This document shows positions 1 to 16,184 of a stretch of 64,000 nucleotides of DNA, in pieces; positions within the stretch are counted from its first letter, which is position 1, and each line of letters opens with the position of its first letter. The DNA is from DASXRA01 sp963737425 (GTDB lineage: Bacteria; Actinomycetota; Actinomycetes; Mycobacteriales; Jatrophihabitantaceae). Where the stretch lies: NCBI GenBank assembly GCA_963737425.1, contig CAVTSX010000008.1, positions 558,001 through 622,000 of the forward strand. Reading direction: 5' to 3'. Under the pieces are notes generated by a model. That model made no database searches, was not told where the DNA came from, and worked only from the letters and a program-made list of their open reading frames with translations. Both the position numbers and the translations under genes were made by a program.

Positions 1-3000
1 GCCGACCGAAACGCTCCCGACAAGACCTACTCGCGCATCGGCGGCTGGGTGCGCGAATTCCCATGGGACCCGATGGGATGGCGCTTACCGCTCCCACCAA
101 AAGTGGCTGAGCAGATGGATGACGCGCAGAAGTGGGCGCTCTCCGCTGCGCGTTCCGCGCTGATCGACGCCGGTTGGCCGGACTGGGACGTGGATCCGGA
201 GCAGGTCGCCGTCATCCTCGGCAACGCGATCGGTGGCGAGAAGCACTACGCCACGTGTATGCGCATCGTGCTGCCCGAGATGCTGCGCGAACTCGAGGCG
301 GCGCCGTCGTTCGCGTCGTTGCCAGCGGACGTGCGGCAGACCATTGTCGACGAGGCCCGCAAGGGTTACCTCGCCAACTTCGTCGAGATCAACGAGGACA
401 CCATGCCCGGCGAGCTCGCGAACGTCACGGCCGGCCGGATTGCCAACCTGTTCAACTTCCGCGGCCCGAACTTCACCACCGACGCAGCCTGCGCCTCCGG
501 GCTGGCCGGCATGTGGTCGGCCGCTCAGGGCCTCGCCTCGCACCAGTACGACGTGGCCATCAGCGGCGGCGTCGACCGCAACATGGGCGTCACGTCGTTC
601 GTGAAGTTCTGCAAGATCGGCGCACTGTCGGCCACCGGCACCAGGCCGTTCGATGCTGGCGCCGACGGTTTTGTCATGGGCGAGGGCGCCGCGATCTTCG
701 TCATGAAGCGCCTGGCGGATGCCGAGCGTGCGGGCGATCGCATCTACGCCGTCCTGCTCGGGATGGCCGGGTCCAGCGACGGCAAGGGAAAGGGCATCAC
801 TGCACCGAACCCGGCCGGCCAGCGACTGGCCATCGCGCACGCCTGGCAGCAGGCGGGCATCGATCCGGCAGCCGCATCGGCGGTCGAGGCGCACGGCACG
901 TCGACCCGGGTGGGCGACGCCGCCGAACTGGAGAGCCTCACCAGCGTGTTCGGCCCCGCGGGTGCGGCGCCCGGCGCAATCGCACTCGGTTCGGTGAAAT
1001 CGAACATCGGCCACCTCAAGGCGGCAGCCGGTACCGCCGGTCTGTTGAAGATGGTGCTGAGCCTGCACGAGAAGGTTCTCGCGCCCAGCCTCAACTTCCG
1101 CGACCCGAATCCGAACGTCGACTGGGCCAGCTCGCCGTTCCGGGTCAATAGCGACCTGCGCGAGTGGCCGGTCCCTCCGGGCGGCGTCCGGCTGGGCGCG
1201 GTCAGCGCGTTCGGTTTCGGCGGCACGAACTTCCACGCGGTATTGGAGGAATACGTCCCGGGGCGGCATGCATCTCCGCAGCGGAGCTCGTTCGCGGGGG
1301 TGGAGCTGCCGAAGGCCGCCGTCGTGTCGGAGTCTGCCGCGTCGGGGCCGGACGGCCGCCGGGCGCTCGTGCTCGGGGGCGCATCGGACGACGATGTCGT
1401 AGCGCAGCTCGAGCGTGTGCGCACCGACGCCCTCGCCGGACACATCCCGGAGCGGGCTGATCTCGATCCGGCCCTCGGTGGCGCGGCGTCGCGGCTGGCG
1501 ATCGACTACGCCGACGCCGCGGAGCTCGCGACGAAGGCCGACAAGGCGCTGAAGGCGTTCGCCGCCGGGAATCCGGCGATATGGCGGCTGCTGAAATCCC
1601 AAGGTGTCTTCCTGGGACACGGTCCGGCGCCCAAGGTCGCGTTCCTCTACACCGGGCAGGGTTCGCAGTACGTCAACATGCTCAAGCCGCTGCGCGAGTC
1701 GGAGCCGATCGTCAGGGACACGTTCGCGGAGGCGGACGAGATCATGGCGCCGCTCCTGGGTCAGCCGCTGTCGTCGTACGTCTTCAGCGACAGCGATGAC
1801 CCGGAGACGGTCGCCCGCCTCGATCGTCAGCTCCTGCAGACCGAGATCACGCAGCCCGCGGTGCTCACCTGCGACATCGCGCTGACCCGGATGCTGGCCG
1901 CGCACGGCGTGCGGCCGGACATGGTCATGGGCCACAGCCTCGGCGAGTACGGCGCGCTGGTGGCAGCCGGCGCCCTGGACTTCTCGGCGGCTCTCGAGGC
2001 GGTCAGCGCCCGGGGCCACGAGATGGCCAGCCTCGACATCGACGACAACGGGGCGATGGCCGCGGTCTTCGGTCCGCTGCCGCAGATCGAGCAGATCGTC
2101 GCGGAGGCCGACGGGTACGTCGTCGTGGCGAACGTCAACAGCAACAGCCAGGCCGTCGTCGGCGGCGCGACCGAGGCGGTCGAGCGCATCGTCGAGACCT
2201 TCGAGGCGGCGGGTCTTACGGCGCGCCGCATTCCGGTCAGCCATGCGTTCCATACGTCGATCGTCGCCCCGATCAGTACGCCACTGCAGGAGGTCCTGCG
2301 CCGGCTCGACGCGCGCGGTCCTACGCTGCCGATCGTCGCCAACGTGACGGGCGAGTTCTACCCCACTGACGCGGACTCCGAGACGATGGTCGAGATCCTC
2401 GGGCGCCAGGTCGCATCCCCGGTGCAGTTCGTCAAGGGCCTGCACACGCTGTACGACGCCGGTGCGCGAGTCTTCGTCGAGGTCGGTCCGAAGAAGGCGC
2501 TGCACGGGTTCGTGGAAGACGTGTTCGGGCCTGAGCACGACGACGTCCTCGCGCTGTTCACCAACCATCCGAAGCTGCGCGACGCGACGGCGTTCAACCA
2601 GGCCATGTGCGGTCTCTACGCCGCGGGCCTGGGCCTGCCGCAGAGCGAATCCCCTGCATCCCGCAGCAGTAACGGTGCCGCCGCTACCCCGGTGACGCCT
2701 CCGGCCATGACCCTCCCGGCGGCCGAAACGACGAGCACCGAACCGAGGACAACCATGCATACGGACAGATACGTCGAGCTCGGCAAGGTCTTCGCCGACT
2801 TCCTGGAGCGGGGTCGCCGGATCTACGACGGCGAGGCCGCTCCTGCTCCTGCTGCTGCTGCCAACGGGCTGGCCGCGCACGAGCCGGTCGTCGTGACCGG
2901 CGCGGCGTTGGGGCTACCCGGTGTCGAGCGCGTATTCGATGACGAGAACGTCGGCCGGATCCTCGGCGGTCAGCAGTTCATCGACGCGATTCCCCATCAC

Positions 3001-6000
3001 CTGAGGCAGGCGATGGTCGACAAGCACATCACCCGCCTCATCAAGCCCGAGTCGGGCGAACCGAGTTTCGTGGCCATCGACGACGAGGCCGGCGTCATCA
3101 AGCTGGCCGGCCGTCGGGCGCCGTTCGACGTCGTAACCGAGTTCGGGATCGACGAAGCGCGCGATGCTGCCTTGGATTCGGCCACGCGCCTCGCAATCGG
3201 CGCAGGGTTCGACGCGATGCGCGACGCCGGCATCCCGCTCGTCATGCGCTATCGCACCACGACGCTTGGCACCCGACTGCCTGATCGCTGGGGTCTGCCG
3301 GACGAAATGCGCGATGACACCGGCATCGTCTTCGCGTCCGCGTTCCCCGGATATGGCGAGTTCGCAAAGGACATGGAGCGCTACCTCGAGGACCGCGGAC
3401 GGCGTCACGAACTCGCTTCGCTAGAAGCGGTGCGTTCGCGGATGAGCGGCGACGAGGCCGCGATCGCAGAGGTCGACCGGCGAATCGCCGAACTGCAGCA
3501 GCTACTCGCCACCGAGCCGTTCGCATTCGATCGGCGATTCATCTTCCGTTGCCTGGCCATGGGCCATTCGCAGTTCGCCGAGCTCATCGGTGCGCGCGGG
3601 CCGAACACCCAGGTGAACGCGGCCTGCGCCAGCACGACCCAAGCACTGTGCATCGCCGAGGACTGGATCCGCACCGGCCGCGCGCGCCGGGTTGTGGTGA
3701 TAGCGGCCGACGACGTCACCGATGACACGCTGCTTCCGTGGATCGGCAGCGGTTTCCTGGCCAGCGGGGCTGCCGCCACCGACGATGTGGTCGAGGACGC
3801 CGCGGTTCCCTTCGACCGTCGCCGGCACGGGATGATCGTCGGGATGGGCGCTGCGGCGATCGTCGTCGAATCTGCCGACGCCGCTCGCGAACGCGGCATC
3901 CAGCCGATCTGCGAGGTACTGGGCGCCGTGACGGCGAACAGCGCCTTCCACGGCACGCGCCTCGACGTCGCACACGTGAGCCAGGTGATGGAACGGCTGC
4001 TGCGTCAGGTCGAGGCCCGGGGGATCGACCGCATGGCCATGGCTGCCTCGACCATGTTCGTCTCGCACGAGACGTACACGCCGGCGCGCGGCGGCAGCGC
4101 GGCCGCGGAGATCAGTGCACTGCGTTCGGCGTTCGGATCCGCTGCGGACGACGTTGTCGTCACCAACACCAAGGGCTTCACCGGCCACGCAATGGGCGCC
4201 GGCATCGAGGACGTCGTGGCGATCAAGGCGCTGGAGACGGGCATCGTGCCGCCGGTGCCCAACTTCAAGGAACCCGATCCCGAGCTTGGCGACCTGAACC
4301 TGTCTACCGGCGGCGCATATCCGGTGGAGTACGCGCTGCGTCTGGCAGCCGGCTTCGGGTCTCAGATCGCTATGGCAGTGCTGCGCTGGACGCCGATGCC
4401 CGACCGCAAACACCGCTCGCCCGATCTGCTGGGTTTCCGTTACCGCATCGCCGACCCCGTCGTCTGGCACGGTTGGCTACGCCGGGTCAGCGGCCAGCCG
4501 GACGCTGAGCTCGAGGTCGTCCAGCATCGACTGCGCGTCATGGACAAGCATGCACAGCCGAGCGCACCGGCGCCTGCACCGGCACCTGCACCCGCCGTGG
4601 CGCGCGCCGTCGTGGCGCGCGCCGTCGTGCCGGAGCCGGTCGTGCCGGAGCCGGTCGTGCCCGAGCCGGTCGTGCCGGTGGCGGTAGTGGCGCCGGTGGT
4701 GGCGAGTCGTGCGGACATGGTTGATGCGGTGGTGTCGATCGTGTCGGAGATGACGGGGTATCCGCCGGAGTTGCTGGATCTTGATCTGGATCTGGAGGCG
4801 GACCTGGGGGTGGACACGGTCAAGCAGGCTGAGGTGTTCGCGGCGGTGCGGGCGCGTTACGGGGTGGAGCGTGACGAGAATCTGAAGTTGCGCGATTTCC
4901 CGACGTTGAACCATGTCGTGGGCTGGATCAGTGACAAGGTGGCCGCCGTTCCAGCGCCGGTCGAGTCGGCACCTGTGGTCGAGCCGGTCGTGCCGGCCGT
5001 GCCGGTGCCGGTGGCGGTCGTGCCGGTGGCGGTAGTGGCGCCGGTGGTGGCGAGTCGTGCGGACATGGTTGATGCGGTGGTGTCGATCGTGTCGGAGATG
5101 ACGGGGTATCCGCCGGAGTTGCTGGATCTTGATCTGGATCTGGAGGCGGATCTGGGGGTGGACACGGTCAAGCAGGCTGAGGTGTTCGCGGCGGTGCGGG
5201 CGCGTTACGGGGTGGAGCGTGATGAGAATCTGAGGCTGCGCGATTTCCCGACGTTGAACCATGTCGTGGGCTGGATCAGTGACAAGGTGGCCGCCGTTCC
5301 AGCGCCGGTCGAGTCGGCACCTGCGGTCGAGCCGGTCGTGCCGGCCGTGCCGGTGGCGGTCGTGCCGGTGGCGGTAGTGGCGCCGGTGGTGGCGAGTCGT
5401 GCGGACATGGTTGATGCGGTGGTGTCGATCGTGTCGGAGATGACGGGGTATCCGCCGGAGTTGCTGGATCTTGATCTGGATCTGGAGGCGGACCTGGGGG
5501 TGGACACGGTCAAGCAGGCTGAGGTGTTCGCGGCGGTGCGGGCGCGTTACGGGGTGGAGCGTGATGAGAATCTGAGGCTGCGCGATTTCCCGACGTTGAA
5601 CCATGTCGTGGGCTGGATCAGTGACAAGGTGGCCGCCGTTCCAGCGCCGGTCGAGCCCGAGCCGGTCGTGCCGACCGCTGGGCAGTCGAGCGGGCCGACC
5701 GAGCAGGCAGTGGCCGGCGACCTCGCTGCCACCGACAAGTACCCGCGGCGCATCCCGGTGCCGGTTCTGCGGCCGAGCCTGGATCTGTGCAAGCGGACCG
5801 GCGTCGCGCTCGACCGTGGCCACCGTGTCGTCGTGATGCTCGACGAGGGCGCAGTGGGGGCAAAGCTGGTCGAGCGCCTGACCGAGCGAGGTTGTACGAG
5901 CCTCGTCCTCGACGCCGGCATCGATGCCGAGCAGCTCGCCAACACGCTCGACGGCTGGCTGGCGGACGCGCCGGTGAGCGGCGTCTACTGGCTGGCGGCT

Positions 6001-8213
6001 CTCGACGACGAGGGCCCGATCGAGGCGATGGACCTCGCGGCATGGCACGAGGCGCTGGCGCGGCGCGTCAAGAACCTCTACGTCACGATGCGGCACCTTT
6101 ACGGCAGCGAACCGTTCCTCGTCGCGGCGACCCGCCTCGGCGGCTATCACGGCTACGACGCGACCGGGGCAACCGCTCCTCTCGGTGGGGCGGTGAGCGG
6201 CTTTGCCAAGGCGTACCGGCGCGAGCTGCCCGATGCCCTCGTCAAGATCGTCGACGTGCCCGGCGGGCGCGACCCGGCCGCTGTTGCGGACCGACTGGTC
6301 GAGGAGACCTTGCGCGACCCCGGCTGCGTCGAGGTCGGCTATCCGGACGACGGACTGCGCTGGACCGTCGGTCTGGCCGATGAACCGTTCGGTCCGGCAA
6401 CCCAGAAGCCACTCGACGCCGAGAGCATCTTCGTGGTCACCGGTGCCGCAGGCAGCATCGTCTCGGCGATCACCGCCGACCTCGCCCGAGCGTCCGGGGG
6501 GACATTCCACCTGCTGGACCTCACGCCCGCGCCGGACCCAGATGATCCGGACCTGCAACGCTTCACCACGGACAAGGACGGCCTGAAGACCGACCTCGCC
6601 GCGCGCATGAAGCAAGCAGGCCAACGCCCGACGCCCGTCCTGATCGAGAAGGAGCTCGCGCGCATCGAACGGCTCGCCTCGGCACAGGCGGCAGTGCAGG
6701 CAGTCACCGCAGCCGGTGGCACGGCCCGCTACCACCAGGTCGATCTCACCGACGCCGCCGCGGTTACGCGCGTGATGGGCGAGGTGCGCGACACGAGTGG
6801 ACGCGTCGACGTGCTGCTACATGCCGCGGGGCTGGACGTCAGCCGGTCGCTGCACGACAAGGAGAGACGAGAATTCGACCTGGTCTTCGACGTCAAGAGC
6901 GACGGCTGGTTCAACGTGCTGCATGCGATGGGCGATATGCCGTTGGGCGCGACGGTGGCGTTCAGCTCCGTCGCTGGCCGGTTCGGCAACGTCGGCCAGA
7001 CCGACTACAGCGCGGCCAACGACCTGCTGTGCAAGCTCACGAGCAACCTGCGCCGCACGCGGCCCGAGACCCGCGCGATCGCGCTCGACTGGACTGCCTG
7101 GGCGGGCATCGGCATGGCAACTCGCGGGTCGATTCCCAAGGTCATGCAGATGGCGGGAATCGAGACCCTTGATCCCGACGCCGGCACCTGCTGGATCCGT
7201 CGCGAGCTCACGAGTGGCGCGGCGGCCGGGGAGGTGCTCGTGGCCGGTGCGCTCGGACGGCTGGCCGACGAGTTCGACGAGACCGGTGGTATCGAGGCCG
7301 GGAAGGTTCCGGCCGGCAGTGGTCCGATGATGGGGATGATCGAGGCGGTCGGCGTCTACAGCGGCCTGGTCGTGCGGACGACGCTCGACCCGAAGCAGCA
7401 ACCCTTCCTGAACGACCACCGCATCGACGGCATCGCCGTTCTGCCCGGCGTCATGGGCATCGAGGCGTTTGCCGAGGTGGCCAGGCTGCTCGTGCCGAGC
7501 TGGCACGTGGTCGCGGTCGAGGACGTCGAGTTCGTGGCGCCGGTGAAGTTCTACCGGGACGAGCCGCGGACGCTGACGATCCGCGCGACGATCCGCCCCG
7601 ACGGGCGTTACCTGCTGGCCGGATGCACGCTCGAGGGCGAGCGCCTGCTCCCCGGTTCGGACGAGGCACAGCACACGACCCACTTCACCGCGACGGTGCG
7701 CCTCGCCGCGAACGCCCCTGAGCGGGAACACGCCGACGCCGTCACGGAGGCCATCGAAACCGTCGGCGGCGAACGCGTCTACGACCTGTACTTCCACGGC
7801 CCGGCCTTCCAGGTGGTCTCCTCGTCCTGGCGCTATAACGGCGGGAACGCAGCGAGGATGGCCGACGGGCTGCCGGATGACCACGTCCCCATGGGAGCGC
7901 CCACGTTCGTCGGTCCCCGCCTGGTCGAACTCTGCTTCCAGACGGCCGGTCTGTGGGAGGCGGCCCATCATGGACGGCTCGCGCTCCCGCGGCACGTCGA
8001 CGCGGTGCGCCTGCTGCGCGAGCCGGCAGAGATCAGCGGCTCGCTGTACGCGGTCGCGAACGAGATCGGCGATCACTTCGACTGTTCGATTCGTGATGCC
8101 GATGGCGAGGTGGTCCTGACGGTCGAGGGCTACGGCACCACGCCGCTGCCGGTGCCGGTTTCGGCCGACGTCCAGCAGGGCCTCGGCGCGCTGGTGGCGG
8201 AGGTGCTTCCGAC

Positions 8214-8217
<4 letters not shown>
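1..8217 (+). CDS. PfaA-like iterative polyketide/PUFA-type synthase, KS-AT-KS-ACPx3-KR-DH (5' end outside window)
   Basis: Large multidomain synthase that should build an acyl or polyketide chain on internal carrier domains. The frame is open to base 1, and the first residues (DKTYSRIGGWV) already belong to a ketosynthase, so the GTG at 49 is internal and the start lies upstream. Counting residues from base 1: KS1 with Cys164 (DAACAS) and both His motifs (VEAHGTST, SNIGHLKA); AT with GHSLGEY (Ser646); a second KS with Cys1209 (NAACAS) and candidate histidines in SHETYTP and GHAMGAG; three carrier domains around 1606, 1722 and 1836; a KR with VTGAAGS near 2146 and Tyr2336 (YSAAND); and a hotdog DH with His2473 (NDHRIDGIAVLPG). 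No ER or thioesterase is visible. Each carrier motif reads GVDTVKQ, with Thr instead of Ser. The stop overlaps the carboxylase gene. PfaA relationship is inferred from domain order and motifs; the product is unknown. Confidence 0.9.
4672..5655 (+). repeat. Three near-identical tandem carrier-domain repeats
   Basis: Three in-frame copies of a carrier domain plus Pro/Val/Ala linker sit inside the synthase gene. The periods are 348 bp (copy 1 to 2) and 342 bp (copy 2 to 3), measured from the same GCGGACATGG string at 4711, 5059 and 5401. About 240 bp per unit is almost identical at the DNA level, including third codon positions, with differences confined to a few silent or K/R changes and the linker length. 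This indicates recent duplication or gene conversion. The modified position is ACG (Thr) at 4816, 5164 and 5506. Confidence 0.95.
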
Positions 8218-13820
<5,603 letters not shown>

Positions 13821-14539
13821 GGGCAGGTAGCGCCTCTTCCGCCGCAACCGTGAGGATGAACTCGCCGAACCGGCGCCACCATCCGGGAAACTCTCGCCCT
13901 TCGACGGTGCGAACGGTCAACTGCGCCCATGCGTCGGCCGAGCTCGTCGCAGTGACCTCGACGGACCGGGTGTCACGGCGCAGGCCCGTCGTGAGCACCT
14001 TCAGCCCGCTCTCCTTCGCCGACCACATCAAGTTCGCGGCGAGATTCCTGGCGGTCTCGTCCGTCGCGGAGTCGACGTAGCGGCGCTCGGCCGCGGTCAG
14101 ATAGTCGCGGACGAAGCTGTCGCTGCGTGGCTCGACGAGTTCCAGGTCGCAACCCAGCCGGCTCGTCCCGCTGCCGACGAGGCATACCGCCCAGCCCGCC
14201 CGGTCGGTAAGGGAGATCTGCAGGTCGACCGGCTCACCGTCGAGGCATGCCACCGGCGCCCCGCTCGCGGCGTGCCGCACCTCGATGCGGCGCAGGCCCG
14301 CAAGCGTCATCGGCGTCGAGAGGACCTGCCCCAGCGCGTGCTTGGCCGCCCAGCGCGCGACGAGGAACTCGGTGCGACGTTTGGTGAAGCGCTTGGTGTT
14401 GACGTAGTCCGCTTCGCCCTGCGACAGCCACGCGCTGTCGCCAGGCAGGTGCTCTTCGCCGCGTGCCAGCCACCACATGCTCGAAGGTTCGACCTCATCG
14501 GTCGGCTCCGCTAGGGCCATCCGTCCTCTACAGCGGAGA

Positions 14540-15601
14540 ATGGACGTTCCGGGTCGGATGCACGAGAGTTGCGACCAACCGCGTCCGCACGTATCTCAGG
14601 AGGTCGTCATCGGGCTCACCGTCGCCGTTACCGGGCCGACCGGTGAGATAGGGATCTCCGCGGTCGATGCACTGGAGCGCGAGTCCGCCGTCACCCGCAT
14701 TGTCGGGATGGCCCGCCGCCCGTTCGATCCGGCTTTGCGCGGATGGACGAAGACCGAGTACCACCGGGGCGACATCCAAGATCGCCGTTCGGTCGGTGCA
14801 TTGGTCGCCGACGCGGACGTCGTGGTCCACCTCGCGTACCTGATCATGGGTTCGCGGGCGCAGAGCCGCCAGGTCAACCTGCAAGGCAGCCGCAACGTAT
14901 TCGAGGCGACCGCATCGGCACAGCGTCCGTTGCGGCTCGTCTACACCTCGTCCGTGGCGGCGTACGGGTACCACTCGGACAATCCCGTCCCGTTGACCGA
15001 GGATGTGCCCACACGGGGTTCGAAGGAGCATTACTACTCCGAGCAAAAGGCGGAGTGCGAGGCGCTGCTGCGGACCACCACCGACGGGTCGCGGCTGGCG
15101 GTCTACGTCCTGCGCCCGTGCATCGTCGCCGGGCCGAAGGCGACCGCGCTGGCCGATTCGATGCCGTGGCGCCGGTTCCGCGAAGCGCTGCCTGCCGTCC
15201 TGCGGCCAGTCACCGGCCTGATCGAGGGCATGCTGCCGTTGATGCCCGACCCTGGTGTCGCGATGCAGCTCGTCCACCATGACGACGTTGCGGCCGCGAT
15301 CGCGCTCGCGGTGACAGGTGCCGGTGGACCCGGTGCCTACAACCTGGCCGGCGACGGTGAGTTGTCGATGCGCGAAGTGGCCGAGGCGACCGGCACACGG
15401 TCGATCCGAGTACCGCGTGCAGCGGCTGTTGCCGCGTCGCGCGTCGTCGCCAGGCTGCCGATGCTGCCGGCTGCCGCCGAGTGGATCCACGTCGCCCGCA
15501 GCTCGGTCGTCATGGACACCAGCCGTGCCAAGGACCTGTTGGGATGGCGCCCGCAGTACACCAGCCGCGAAACCCTGGCAGCATTGGCCGAGATCCTCTA
15601 A
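14540..15601 (+). CDS. Extended SDR / NAD-dependent epimerase-dehydratase family protein
   Basis: NAD(P)-dependent oxidoreductase or epimerase of the extended SDR family. It has an N-terminal Rossmann strand and loop (VAVTGPTGEIG), the conserved YTSSVAAYG segment and the catalytic pair in YYSEQK (YxxxK), then a substrate-binding C-terminal half. The start is uncertain. ATGs occur at 14540 and 14558, but homologues normally begin right at the LTVAVTG strand, and a perfect AGGAGG lies at 14598-14603, just before in-frame GTC (14606) and ATC (14609) codons. Divergent from the PPTase, it could tailor the synthase product; OleD-like or 3-beta-HSD-like roles are possible. The substrate is not deducible. 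Confidence 0.85.
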   Translation: MDVPGRMHESCDQPRPHVSQEVVIGLTVAVTGPTGEIGISAVDALERESAVTRIVGMARRPFDPALRGWTKTEYHRGDIQDRRSVGALVADADVVVHLAYLIMGSRAQSRQVNLQGSRNVFEATASAQRPLRLVYTSSVAAYGYHSDNPVPLTEDVPTRGSKEHYYSEQKAECEALLRTTTDGSRLAVYVLRPCIVAGPKATALADSMPWRRFREALPAVLRPVTGLIEGMLPLMPDPGVAMQLVHHDDVAAAIALAVTGAGGPGAYNLAGDGELSMREVAEATGTRSIRVPRAAAVAASRVVARLPMLPAAAEWIHVARSSVVMDTSRAKDLLGWRPQYTSRETLAALAEIL

Positions 15602-16184
15602 TGGGCACGCCCGTTAGTTCGTCGGGGGTCATCCTGCTACCCGCTCGATGAGCCGGTTCCGGTCGTCGCGCCCGCGCTGTCGAACGGTCGTGCCGCGTCG
15701 TTGTACCCGTGCTTCGAATGCGGTGATCTTTCCGGCGAGGTTGTCGGGTCAGCGAAGTCGTCCGGGGTAACCAGGGCTGTTCGAACATCATGGCTGCCGT
15801 GCCACGCCTCCGGACCCGACCAAGAACTCGTTGCGATACCGGCTGATCATGCGAATCCGCACCGCTGGCCGCAGCCGGCCGACCTGACCATTCGTCATAG
15901 CGGCCAGTTCGCCTGCCTGAAGCCCCCAACCCCCGACGAACCAGGGACAGGCCCTAACGGCCGTGACCACGTAGAGGGCGCCGAACAATGCGCTGCTCAG
16001 CGGGTGGTGGGCCACTAATCCGGTTCGTTGTGCGAGCAAGCGGGCGAACAGTGCGCGGCGTGCGGGGAGCGGCGCGTCGAATGATGGACGTGCTTTCTGC
16101 GCTTGGGGGCGGGGCAGCACAACATGCCCGCGAAGACTCAAGATCAACCGTCGGCTCGAGGACGCCGCTACTCGGGAAGCTCGG
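15602..16184. other. Intergenic region without a recognisable gene; contains a 13-bp inverted-repeat pair
   Basis: No reading frame here gives a recognisable protein. The only structure I see is GTTCGTCGGGGGT at 15617-15629 with its exact reverse complement at 15929-15941. These could be terminal inverted repeats of a roughly 325-bp remnant element. No flanking target duplication is apparent. Confidence 0.4.

Noticed and set aside
4672..5655. Repeats considered as a CRISPR or mobile element
   Set aside because: Units are about 345 bp, in frame, and encode carrier domains.
85..6735. Very long antisense reading frames (85-2880 and 4477-6735) opposite the synthase
   Set aside because: They are Arg/His-rich shadows caused by high GC and the carrier-domain repeats. 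They show no domain, and the plus strand carries clear catalytic motifs.
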